Shown here: positions 10,908-20,110 of the stretch, in pieces
How the letters are laid out: each line of letters opens with the position of its first letter
Numbering within the stretch: position 1 is the stretch's first letter
DNA from: Corbicula japonica
Lineage: Eukaryota; Mollusca; Bivalvia; Venerida; Cyrenidae
Direction: 5' to 3'
DNA: 64,000 nucleotides
Assembly (NCBI GenBank): GCA_038501625.1
Contig: JAZAYU010000263.1
Span: 248,001 to 312,000, forward strand
The notes under the pieces: model-generated
The model's database searches: none
What the model saw: only the letters and a program-made list of their open reading frames with translations
Told to the model about the DNA's origin: nothing
Made by a program: the position numbers and the translations under genes

Positions 10908-10938
10908 CAAACGGACCGTAATGTACTTCGGACGTTTG
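10908..10938 (+). ncRNA. GTAATGTAC hairpin, copy 3
   Basis: Outer stem CAAACG/CGTTTG is perfect, and inner CCG/CGG encloses TAATGTACTT. It is followed by CTTCTTAGC/GCTAGAAG (10,970-10,988). Relative to copy 1 two of the six outer pairs have changed on both sides. Confidence 0.5.
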
Positions 10939-11407
10939 ACTGCATTTAGGAGAAGCTACGACGTTACTGCTTCTTAGCTTGCTAGAAGAAATGTACGTCG
11001 CAGCTGTCTTATGTGAATGCTTTCGACCAGGTGGCTGATCGTGAAGCTCGTTTGTTAATTGAATGTCTTAGTCTCTACAGGCTCTAGCTCGAGAAGAGTC
11101 TGAGAAGACAGAGAGATTCAGTTGCAAACAAGAAATGTGATCAGTCACCAGATCGACAGCTTTTCACGTTCAGCCAAAATGCCGCGCTGAACGTGGGGAA
11201 AAATAAGAGATGTCTTGTTTTTCTCTAACGCAGCCAACAGTGTCTGATTAAGCTGTTGTCGGTCCCAAGTCCGATTGAATGCGGAGGGGAGAAAAACAAA
11301 ACAAACAAAAACAAAAGACTGAACATATTTTCAATTTTGGAAAAAGTGAAGGATTGTTGTGATACAAGTTCATTCTTGAATTTGTCGTGTTCGTGTACAG
11401 TCGCAAA

Positions 11408-12595
11408 ATGTCAAGCCTAAACAAACTCACAATCGTTACTTGCGAGTGTGGTGCAAACTTCATGAAGAAAAACAGAACAAAACACTTGAAATCAGCTCGA
11501 CACCGAGCATCGATGCATTCGACAAAAATGATGGTGGTGCTGATTCTAAATCTAATAAACAAGGCTCAGTTTTCTACTGTTCGTGGAAGAACAACACAGC
11601 TCGAAAGACTAAACACGGAGATCGCTTCTTTGAGAGAAACGTCAAGTATCAAATTTGTGCCGCTTTTAGAAAGCATTGTAAACGCATAGACAGTTTTGCA
11701 GTTGGCAGCGAGTGGGAGATGATGAATGAATCAGCATACAGTCGACCGTTTGGAGCAGCTGCAATCAGTTCGCAGACTCGTTGTGTGATCAGGATGAAAG
11801 ACAAACAGACTGTTGAGGAATTCAGAAACTTTCTCCAAACTTTAGATATCAAACAGGTCGACCAAGTTCAACTGTCAGTGAGTTTGAAGGAGGACATGAA
11901 GTCTGTTACAAAAGATGACGTGAGAGCATTTGTTCAAGGTTTCCATACGACTTTGGCTAGTACGCGTTGGAAGGCGCATCATTACGCCAGAGAAGTCAGT
12001 GGGTTATACAAACTGGACTGGAGCGACATAGTACCATCTCAAATTCCAACATCAGGACGACGAGTGTTTGAAACTATTTTCAACAAAGAAAATAAGCAGA
12101 ATCAACTTCAGTACAGATACGAAATCGCAATGTCGACCAAATTGCGTTGGTGGCAAAAAACTGCTGTCGAGCTTGTTCAACGTTACGACGACACTAGGAC
12201 GGTTTGGTGGTTTTTTGACAGTGAAGGGAATACTGGCAAGTCTTTTCTTGGTGAGTGGTTCGTGGATCTAGACGGAATCAAACTGGAGAACGGTCGCAGC
12301 CAAGACATAGCAATGGTTATCCAAGATCAGACACATATATGTCGTATTTGACTTTTCGAGACAAACTGTCGGTCACATCAACTACGGTATCATTGAAAAT
12401 TTAAAAAACGGCCGTGTGTTCTCAAGCAAGTATCACAGTATCAGCAAGGTTTTGGAGAAGATTCCGACTGTGATTTGCTTTGCAAAACGCAAGCCCAATA
12501 CTGGACCAAATACACTGAGTGTCGACAGATGGCGAATCTTTGAAATTGTTTCAAACAATCGGGGTGGACATACTTTGGTTAGGCGAGCTCCTTGA
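11408..12595 (+). pseudogene. Rep-like (CRESS-type initiator) gene, copy 1, frame-disrupted
   Basis: Reading starts at ATG 11,408. The N-terminus has a C-x-C-x11-H-x5-H zinc-finger-like motif (TCECG...KHLKSARH). Around residue 50 the frame must change, and the conserved part continues in another frame up to 12,351. This covers FYCSW, a degenerate endonuclease-like region whose HHYARE recalls the tyrosine motif of HUH Reps, and a Walker A-like DSEGNTGKS. Near 12,330 a further shift is needed before the Walker B-like VVFDFSR, ENLKNG, the motif C-like VICFAK and SVDRW, ending at TGA 12,593-12,595. The order and spacing fit the helicase half of CRESS Reps (family knowledge). Motif C has Lys where Asn is usual. 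The HUH histidines are not evident. Two frame breaks argue for an old endogenous copy; short introns or assembly error remain possible. A related copy lies at 14.8-15.9 kb. Confidence 0.6.
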
Positions 12596-12773
12596 ATGCA
12601 TAAAATGTTTAAATTGTAATATGTTTGTTTGTTTTTTTCTTTACTTGTTCTAAAAAATGTCTTGTCAGTGATGCATGATTGGTCTCTAGTTTCCCGCCAG
12701 TTACGGAGTACATAAGCTGATTGTGTGTGAAAAAAAGTCATTCTGATTCAGATCTTCACCGAAGAAGCTAGAC

Positions 12774-13089
12774 ATGGGTAACTCAGCTAAAAAGATCGCA
12801 GTGGAACCTGTCAGCAATGACTTGGTGGAAAGTAACATGGAACGACGACAGATCGAGAAAGCTTTGACAGAATTCTGCGCTCGTAGAGGACGAGTTTGGA
12901 GAAGGCCACAGTCAAAGAGTGCGAGACTGAACAATGTTCGATGTACGGAAAAAAGGAGAAATCAAGTTGACAGTGAGAAATCCCATCGTGACTTCGTCGA
13001 CAGCCACGCTAAAGAAAGTGAACAATGTTAATTCTGGCTGGAAAGTAAAGATGAACAATTTGTATCCTGATCTATCGGAGTTTATGTAA
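12774..13089 (+). pseudogene. Small unknown gene in two overlapping frames
   Basis: ATG 12,774 (MGNSAKKIAVEPVSND) opens a basic frame to 13,031. Its last third is not the conserved part: the frame one base over, 12,934-13,089, gives MFDVRKKGEIKLTV and ends NNLYPDLSEFM. That is the segment matched at 497-661. The frames meet at a run of six A near 12,945. Either one base has been gained or lost there, or the second frame is a separate 51-residue product starting at ATG 12,934, which directly follows an in-frame TGA. An ATTAAA signal lies at 13,183-13,188. The residues are Lys/Arg rich. No family recognised. It lies about 180 bases after the Rep-like gene on the same strand. Confidence 0.45.
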
Positions 13090-13330
13090 AATGAGTGTCG
13101 ACAATTCAGAAGTGTTGACTTCAAATGTATGCAACATGAATTCTGTTGTACATATTGATAGTTGTTTCATAAAAGATCGTTAATTAAACCTGTTGAAACC
13201 AATTTCTGCTTTGTCTTGATTTGTCTTGTCTAATCTTTAACTAGCTTGATATTCGCAAACATTCGCTATAGTTTTGTCGCCCCATATTGTCATAAAAACC
13301 CAACAATACAATTTGTTCTAGGCAAGTGAA

Positions 13331-13378
13331 GGCTAGTCCGCCTGTAGGCTGGTCGGCCTGTAGGCTAGTCCGCCTGTA
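13331..13378 (+). promoter_or_regulatory. Three 16-bp direct repeats just upstream of a TATA box
   Basis: GGCTAGTCCGCCTGTA occurs three times without gaps, with the middle copy changed at two positions. The array ends five bases before the TATA box of the YVCMxEDW gene. The placement fits a bound-factor array controlling that gene, though a promoter-proximal minisatellite is also possible. Confidence 0.6.
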
Positions 13379-13382
13379 GCGG

Positions 13383-13389
13383 TATAAAA
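13383..13389 (+). promoter_or_regulatory. TATA box of the YVCMxEDW gene
   Basis: TATAAAA sits about 30 bases before the expected start of exon 1 (near 13,412). The gene also has a 5'-UTR intron and an AATAAA signal, which makes this one of the better-supported promoters in the window. Confidence 0.65.
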
Positions 13390-13624
13390 GTCTGTGCTTG
13401 GTGTTCTTGTGTCATTTTACATCTAGCATTTCAACTGAGTAGCCGTAGCTTCAACAACTTCATCAATAATACTGTTCTACAGTTCTTACATCAGCAAATT
13501 AAGGTAACACTTTAAGTCAATGTTTCTTCAGATCGATTGATCGAGAATGTAAATTGAAGTTTTCGCTTCGAGTCGTACGATGAAACTGCTTCTAAACAAA
13601 ATATTTCTTTTGTTTTTCAGAACC

Positions 13625-13912
13625 ATGTCGTACCGTTATGTGTGTATGTATGAAGACTGGGACAACGAGGTTATTCAGACTAAACGATTTGTAGCCAAGT
13701 CGTCGTCAGACAAATATGTCTGTATGACTGAGGATTGGGGAGAAGAGATATCTAAACGTGTGATTAGGTCCAACTCAGACGTTTATGTCTGTATGACAGA
13801 AGATTGGGATGCAGAAATCGACGATCTTGAGGAATCTGACGATTACAGAATGACATTTGCGTCGTGGGCACTCCAGGTGGAGTTTGAAGAGCGCCAGAAC
13901 AGCCATATTTAG
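13625..13912 (+). CDS. Small protein with three YVCMxEDW repeats
   Basis: Exon 1 is non-coding (about 13,412-13,503). A 117-bp intron runs from GTAACA at 13,504 to TTTTTCAG at 13,620, and ATG is four bases into exon 2. The 95-residue product is acidic and has three copies of YVCM-(Y/T)-EDW, near residues 5-12, 34-41 and 58-65. Each is followed by an acidic or Ile-rich turn (DNEV, GEEI, DAEI), with basic or Ser-rich linkers. AATAAA at 13,937-13,942 follows the stop. A longer frame begins upstream at 13,580, but that part is intron. No signal peptide or membrane segment appears in the spliced form. The regular Cys, Trp and acidic positions suggest a repeated binding motif. No family recognised. 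It lies between the two Rep-like genes. Confidence 0.6.
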   Translation: MSYRYVCMYEDWDNEVIQTKRFVAKSSSDKYVCMTEDWGEEISKRVIRSNSDVYVCMTEDWDAEIDDLEESDDYRMTFASWALQVEFEERQNSHI

Positions 13913-13936
13913 ATTTTATAAACTTTCATTAATCAA

Positions 13937-13942
13937 AATAAA
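13937..13942 (+). terminator. AATAAA poly(A) signal
   Basis: Canonical hexamer 25 bases after the stop of the YVCMxEDW gene, followed by a T- and GT-rich stretch. Confidence 0.6.
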
Positions 13943-14024
13943 ATTAGTTTGAAATGTAATCATGTCTTTGCGTTACTGAATCCTATGACTTGTGTATGTT
14001 TATCCAACGTTCACGAAGTCCCAC

Positions 14025-14107
14025 GAACTCCAGACATGAGAAAGGAGTTCTTCGAAAGAGAGAGTGCGACACTGAGATATTTAGCAAATGTCTTTGCTCT
14101 CTCTTTC
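14025..14107 (+). ncRNA. Two-hairpin RNA-like element, copy 1
   Basis: Hairpin 1 is GAACTCC/GGAGTTC (14,025-14,050) around a 12-base loop AGACATGAGAAA. Three bases later hairpin 2 has an 11-bp perfect stem GAAAGAGAGAG/CTCTCTCTTTC (14,054-14,107), with GACA...TGTC able to pair inside. A second copy 572 bp downstream keeps both hairpins. Non-coding; class unknown. It does not fit the hammerhead consensus. Confidence 0.5.
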
Positions 14108-14114
14108 TATAAAA

Positions 14115-14590
14115 ATGTCCTATGAGTCAGTAAAAGTTGAACCCTTCGAACAACAACTTAACACCGAAGACGTTTAAGCTTTTCATTTTTTATTGTACAT
14201 TCACGAACAAACAGGTTTGATATCATCTCAATGGTTACTATTTGCCAACATCGCTGTTCGAACGATCCTTCCGATCACAGTAGATGGCTGCACTTTACTC
14301 ACAGCGTTGAGTGGAAGAAGGAGAGTAGTTTGTTATGCATCAGCGTTTTTAGAAACTAGAACTTTGATTCAGTTAAATGCGTAACATGAATCAAACTAAA
14401 ACTCCTAAACTTTTAAACTTATCTGATGATTCCCAAATCTTAAAAATCGCACTACTAAACATGCGTGAGTTGAGGGACGAATTCCAATAGAGAGCCAGGT
14501 GGGGGAGCAATGAACTAAAAACAAACTCTACTCCGTGGGCAGCGAGGAAGACAAAATAAATATAGATTGCAACGTAATTTTGACAATCTG
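14115..14590. other. Spacer between the hairpin elements
   Basis: A 63-codon frame (14,193-14,384) is unsupported. The rest is unremarkable. Confidence 0.3.
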
Positions 14591-14596
14591 ACCAAC

Positions 14597-14682
14597 AACT
14601 CCAGTCATGAGAAAGGAGTTCTTTGAAAGAGACAGTATGACACTGGGTTATGCAGCCAGCCAATGTCCATGCTGCCTCTTTC
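14597..14682 (+). ncRNA. Two-hairpin RNA-like element, copy 2
   Basis: Hairpin 1 is AACTCC/GGAGTT with the nearly identical loop AGTCATGAGAAA. Hairpin 2 is GAAAGAG-A-CAG/CTG-C-CTCTTTC, with GACA...TGTC again inside. Compared with copy 1 a G-C pair has become C-G on both sides, while the loops between the stems differ. It overlaps the 3' flank of the minus-strand Rep-like gene. Confidence 0.5.
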
Positions 14683-14764
14683 TTTAAACTTTTCTTATCT
14701 GTCACTGCAATGTGAATCAGGTCTTAGGAATAAGTAAAATCAAGACAATTTACTTGTTTCAGTC

Positions 14765-14770
14765 TTTATT
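14765..14770 (-). terminator. AATAAA poly(A) signal of Rep-like copy 2
   Basis: TTTATT on the plus strand, 65 bases after the stop of the minus-strand gene. Confidence 0.5.
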
Positions 14771-14834
14771 TGCATAACCTGTAAATACAGTTTTGCATCT
14801 TTTTTTCTAAACCAACGAAACGTTAAAAGTCAAG

Positions 14835-15950
14835 CTAGTTCTCTGTTTTCTCGATCGACTTGACCAAATGTAGGATTCTCTTGGTGATGTGAAGTGCATA
14901 AATGTCGTAGAGAGACTGATTGCATTCAGCATCTAAAGCAATTGGTAGGAAACGTGAGAACACGATCACTTTTGGACGATGATTAAAAAATGTACAAGCA
15001 CTGATAAGCGATAAGTTCACACAATTCGACGTTTCCCTGCTGTAGTCGAACACAATCAAAGGTCTAACTGTGTCAGGCACGCTTTCTGGTCCTTCACAAG
15101 AGATGACAAAAGCTTGGCCTCTGGTCTCCATAATGTCTACTATATACTCGTACACTTGGCCATTGTTTCCTCGAGTGTCGTGGATCCACAATATTTTATC
15201 AGCAGGTTGATCTTTAATTAGTTGAACCAACTGTTTATGCCACCTCTGCACAATTTGATCCCGGTAATATTCGAAGGCTGACTCGAACAGAGAACGGTTA
15301 TGTCTAGTGATCGTATTTGCAATCGGTTGATTGTAGTCGACTGTTTTGTTGCTGGAAGCGTACTTCGCAGCACGATACAAAGTCGAAGAATGCGATAAAG
15401 GAAATCCTCTGACCATTGCAAACTGGTCTCGATTAGTGATCCGTCTAACCGATGCCCTGACGTTCTTGCATCGTTTCAAGCTGTCGGGTTGACGTATCCA
15501 CAGTGATTTCAGCAACTCTCCAAAGGCTTTCAAACTCATCTTTTTCTTCGTTTTAATAAGTGCTTGACAGCGAGACGTGTGGTCGATCAAAAATTCGCTT
15601 CCAATCGCTAGTCCTGTTATTTCAGACTCTCTTCTCCAGATCTTCTTGCAAAGTGGATACTTCATAGATGATTTCCAAGAACCTTTGCTAAGTGGGTACT
15701 TCATAGATCGTGTCCAAGAACAATAAAACAGTAAACCACGACCACAATCCTTCTTGTCTTTGTGTTTCACTCCTGTAGGTGGCTTAGAACCTAATTCGCG
15801 ACGGTTCTCCCAGTTCAGATGCTTCTTTGATTTGTTATGTCGAGCTCTGTTCTTCAAAGAAAACTGTTTCAAATATGCACATGTAATTTTCTGGTTCACG
15901 TTACACCTGGCCATGGCTGCGCTACAAATGAAGCTCAGCATATGGGACAA
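14835..15950 (-). CDS. Rep-like (CRESS-type) protein, copy 2, with degenerate Walker A
   Basis: An uninterrupted 371-codon frame is paralogous to the gene at 11.4-12.6 kb. A zinc-finger-like N-terminus keeps the two His (38 and 44, HNKSKKH), but the second Cys of copy 1 is Tyr. FYCSW, AIGSEF and a KYASSNK segment (the tyrosine-motif position) align with copy 1. The P-loop region reads DTRGNNGQV near residue 257, where copy 1 has GNTGKS, so the catalytic Lys and Ser are gone. Walker B-like LIVFDYSRE (about 295) and motif C-like VIVFSRF (about 327, Asn missing) remain. It probably cannot hydrolyse ATP. An open frame with dead catalytic residues suggests either recent decay or a retained DNA-binding role. 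Start is uncertain: Met1 or Met13 (MARCNVNQ). A CATAAAAAG TATA-like site lies upstream near 16,050. Confidence 0.6.
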   Translation of the reverse strand: MSHMLSFICSAAMARCNVNQKITCAYLKQFSLKNRARHNKSKKHLNWENRRELGSKPPTGVKHKDKKDCGRGLLFYCSWTRSMKYPLSKGSWKSSMKYPLCKKIWRRESEITGLAIGSEFLIDHTSRCQALIKTKKKMSLKAFGELLKSLWIRQPDSLKRCKNVRASVRRITNRDQFAMVRGFPLSHSSTLYRAAKYASSNKTVDYNQPIANTITRHNRSLFESAFEYYRDQIVQRWHKQLVQLIKDQPADKILWIHDTRGNNGQVYEYIVDIMETRGQAFVISCEGPESVPDTVRPLIVFDYSRETSNCVNLSLISACTFFNHRPKVIVFSRFLPIALDAECNQSLYDIYALHITKRILHLVKSIEKTEN

Positions 15951-16239
15951 GACGTTTTCAATGACAAAAATTCAAATTGAATTATCTTGACGAAACTAAC
16001 GATCGAAAAGACGACGTACAAGTAAATCTACTGAGATAAACCAAGACTTTTTATGACCGGAGATTTTCAGAACTATCACATCGACGAAGAAGATCTTGGA
16101 TGTGATTTTTCATACTCGCCTGATCTCTTGACGCAACCATGAAACGAAAAAAAGAGATATTATTCAAGTTTCATCAAGTTTCATCGTTAATCGAGAAAAG
16201 AAGCAATCGAAGGTCGATTCATTCAGATAGACTTGAAAC

Positions 16240-19200
16240 CTTTTTACTAGAGTCATTTTCAAGGTTTCTTGATTCAACTAACAACAGAAAAACGAGGTAC
16301 ATTCAAATCTATGACTTGAGAAAGATCGACAGACCATTCAAGCTGCGATTCACATTGAAGAGTCATTTTCAAGGTTTCTTGATTCAACTAACAACAGAAA
16401 AACGAGGTACATTCAAATCTATGACTTGAGAAAGATCGACAGACCATTCAAGCTGCGATTCACATTCAAGAGTCATTTTCAAGGTTTCTTCATTCAACTA
16501 ACAACAGAAAAACGAGGTACATTCAAATCTATGACTTGAGAAAGATTGACAGACCATTCAAGCTGCGATTCACATTCAAGAGTCATTTTCAAGGTTTCTT
16601 GATTCAACTTCCAACAGAAAACGAGGTACATTCAAATCTATGACTTGAGAAAGATCGACAGACCATTCAAGCTGCGATTCACATTCAAGAGTAATTTTCA
16701 AGGTTTCTTGATTCAACTAACAACAGAAAAACGAGGTACATTCAAATCTATGACTTGAGAAAGATCGACAGACCATTCAAGCTGCGATTCACATTCAAGA
16801 GTCATTTTCAAGGTTTCTTGATTCAACTAACAACAGAAAAACGAGGTACATTCAAATCTATGACTTGAGAAAGATCGACAGAAAATTTAAGCTGCGATTC
16901 ACATTCAAGAGTCATTTTCAAGGTTTCTTGATTCAACTGCAACAGAAAACAAGGTACATTCAAATCTATGACTTGAGAAAGATCGACAGACCATTCAAGC
17001 TGCGATTCACATTCAAGAGTCATTTTCAAAGTTTCTTAATTCAACTAACAACAGAAAAACGAGGTACATTCAAATCTATGACTTGAGAAAGATCGACAGA
17101 CCATTCAAGCTGCGATTCACATTCAAGAGTCATTTTCAAGGTTTCTTGATTCAACTTACAACAGAAAAACGAGGTACATTCAAATCTATGACTTGAGAAA
17201 GATCGACAGACCATTCAAGCTGCGATTCACATTCAAGAGTCATTTTCAAGGTTTCTTGATTCAACTAACAACAGAAAAACGAGGTACATTCAAATCAATG
17301 ACTTAAGAAAGATCGACAGACCATTCAAGCTGCGATTCACATTCAAGAGTCATTTTCAAGGTTTCTTGATTCAACTAACAACAGAAAAACGAGGTACATT
17401 CAAATCTATGACTTGAGAAAGATCGACAGACCATTCAAGCTGCGATTCACATTCAAGAGTCATTTTCAAGGTTTCTTGATTCAACTAACAACAGAAAAAC
17501 GAGGTACATTCAAATCTATGACTTGAGAAAGATCGACAGACCATTCAAGCTGCGATTCACATTCAAGAGTCATTTTCAAGGTTTCTTGATTCAACTAACA
17601 ACAGAAAAACGAGGTACATTCAAATCTATGACTTGAGAAAGATCGACAGACCATTCAAGCTGCGATTCACATTCAAGAGTCATTTTCAAGGTTTCTTGAT
17701 TCAACTAACAACAGAAAAACGAGGTACATTCAAATTTATGACTTGAGAAAGATCGACAGACCATTCAAGCTGCGATTCACATTCAAGAGTCATTTTCAAG
17801 GTTTCTTGATTCAACTAACAACAGAAAAACGAGGTACATTCAAATCTATGACTTGAGAAAGATCGACAGACCATTCAAGCTGCGATTCACATTCAAGAGT
17901 CATTTTCAAGGTTTCTTGATTTAACTTCCAACAGAAAAACGAGGTACATTCAAATCTATGACTTGAGAAAGATCGACAGACCATTCAAGCTGCGATTCAC
18001 ATTCAAGAGTCATTTTCAAGGATTCTTGATTCAACTAACAACAGAAAAACGAGGTACATTCAAATCTATGACTTGAGAAAGATCGACAGACCATTCAAGC
18101 TGCGATTCACATTCAAGAGTCATTTTCAAGGTTTCTTCATTCAACTAACAACAGAAAAACGAGGTACATTCAAATCTATGACTTGAGAAAGATCGACAGA
18201 AAATTTAAGCTGCGATTCACATTCAAGAGTCATTTTCAAGGTTTCTTGGTTCAACTGCAACAGAAAACGAGGTACATTCAAATCTATGACTTGAGAAAGA
18301 TCGACAGACCATTCAAGCTGCGATTCACATTCAAGAGTCATTTTCAAGGTTTCTTGATTCAACTAACAACAGAAAAACGAGGTACATTCAAATCTATGAC
18401 TTGAGAAAGATCGACAGACCATTCAAGCTGCGATTCACATTCAAGAGTCATTTTCAAGGTTTCTTGATTCAACTAACAACAGAAAAACGAGGTACATTCA
18501 AGTCTATGACTTGAGAAAGATCGACAGACCATTCAAGCTGCGATTCACATTCAAGAGTCATTTTCAAGGTTTCTTGATTCAACTAACAACAGAAAAACGA
18601 GGTACATTCAAATCTATGACTTGAGAAAGATCGACAGACCATTCAAGCTGAGATTCACATTCAAGAGTCATTTTCCAGGTTTCTTGATTCAACTAACAAC
18701 AGAAAAACGAGGTACATTCAAATCTATGACTTGAGAAAGATCGACAGACCATTCAAGCTGCGATTCACATTCAAGAGTCATTTTCCAGGTTTCTTGATTC
18801 AACTAACAACAGAAAAACGAGGTACATTCAAATCTATGACTTGAGAAAGATCGACAGACCATTCAAGCTGCGATTCACATTGAAGAGTCATTTTCAAGGT
18901 TTCTTGATTCAACTAACAACAGAAAAACGAGGTACATTCAAATCTATGACTTGAGAAAGATCGACAGACCATTCAAGCTGCGATTCACATTCAAGAGTAA
19001 TTTTCAAGGTTTCTTGATTCAACTAACAACAGAAAAACGAGGTACATTCAAATCTATGACTTGAGAAAGATCGACAGACCATTCAAGCTGCGATTCACAT
19101 TAAAGAGTCATTTTCAAGGTTTCTTGATTCAACTAACAACAGAAAAACGAGGTACATTCAAATCTATGGCTTCAGAAAGATCGACAGACCATTCAAGCTG

Positions 19201-19870
19201 CGATTCACATTCAAGAGTCATTTTCAAGGTTTCTTGATTCAACTACCAACAGAAAAACGAGGTACATTCAAATCTATGGCTTGAGAAAGATCGACAGACC
19301 ATTCAAGCTGCGATTCACATTCAAGAGTCATTTTCCAGGTTTCTTGATTCAACTAACAACAGAAAAACGAGGTACATTCAAATCAATGACTTGAGAAAGA
19401 TTGACAGACCATTCAAGCTGCGATTCACATTCAAGAGTCATTTTCAAGGTTTCTTGATTCAACTAACAACAGAAAAACGAGGTACATTCAAATCTATGAC
19501 TTGAGAAAGATCGACAGACCATTCAAGCTGCGATTCACATTCAAGAGTCATTTTCAAGGTTTCTTGATTCAACTAACAACAGAAAAACGAGGTACATTCA
19601 AATCTATGACTTGAGAAAGATCGACAGACCATTCAAGCTGCGATTCACATTCAAGAGTCATTTTCAAGGTTTCTTGATTCAACTAACAACAGAAAAACGA
19701 GGTACATTCAAATCTATGACTTGAGAAAGATCGACAGACCATTCAAGCTGCGATTCACATTCAAGAGTCATTTTCAAGGTTTCTTGATTCAACTAACAAC
19801 AGAAAAACGAGGTACATTCAAATCAATGACTTGAGAAAGATTGACAGACCATTCGAGCAGCGTTTCACTT
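16240..19870. repeat. 110-bp satellite, about 33 tandem copies
   Basis: Units containing GATCGACAGACCATTCAAGC repeat with a fixed 110-base period (for example the GATTCAAC boundary at 16,271, 16,381, 16,491 and 16,601) until about 19,850. Most units differ at 0-3 positions. A few are 108-109 long, which lets short frames run across two units on either strand. The period is not a multiple of three, so the array is not coding. Each unit carries the related words CATTCAAA, CATTCAAG and CATTCAAG, suggesting growth from a shorter module. High homogeneity means recent expansion or ongoing conversion. It abuts the upstream side of Rep-like copy 2. Confidence 0.95.
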
Positions 19871-20110
19871 CCATGTCATGTCAAGTAACTCCTTATAGGT
19901 AACTTTTTGATCAACGTCGAACATGAAAGTAAGCATTCGACAGTTGATGTGAACTTCGAATCATTCTCAACAGATTTCTTGACTCAACCAACAATCGAAA
20001 AAGGAGATACAACTGATCTTGAAATCTGAACGACCTGAGAAAGATCGACAGACCATTCAAGCAGCGATTCACATTCACGTTTCTTCAAGTAATATCATAC
20101 GAGGTACAGT
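19871..20110. repeat. Diverged edge of the 110-bp array
   Basis: GATCGACAGACCATTCAAGC and CAACCAACAATCGAAAAAGG show that decayed units continue to about 20,105, the usual pattern of old units at an array edge. A similar diverged unit precedes the array at 16,160-16,240. Confidence 0.7.

Larger units (their letters stand above)
9655..11230 (+). ncRNA. Candidate structured RNA: array of short stem-loops in tandem units
   Basis: This stretch is non-coding on both strands but dense in short perfect stems: TTCTCGAT/ATCGAGAA (9767-9785), GGTCGGCC/GGCCGACC with inner ACACG/CGTGT (9864-9908), CTCTTT/AAAGAG (10,243-10,259), CTCTTA/TAAGAG (10,469-10,485) and CACGTTCAGC/GCTGAACGTG (11,165-11,195). From about 10,215 it is organised as three tandem units of about 300-330 bp marked by GTAATGTAC at 10,301, 10,620 and 10,919. 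Each carries a second stem-loop 50-53 bases downstream. Stem sequences differ between units while pairing is kept, which points to selection on structure. It lies directly upstream of a Rep-like gene in the same orientation. Alternatives are iterated protein-binding sites in DNA or an unusual satellite. The strand is chosen from that gene and is uncertain. Confidence 0.5.

Noticed and set aside
14025..14682. Hammerhead ribozyme
   Set aside because: CATGAGAAA superficially recalls the core, but CUGAUGA, GAAAC and the cleavage triplet are not present in the required order.
16823..18404. 73-codon frames inside the satellite on both strands
   Set aside because: They arise where 108-109-base units occur. 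The normal 110-base period breaks any frame.
16240..19870. CRISPR array
   Set aside because: Units are contiguous 110-bp repeats without unique spacers, in a eukaryotic setting with introns.
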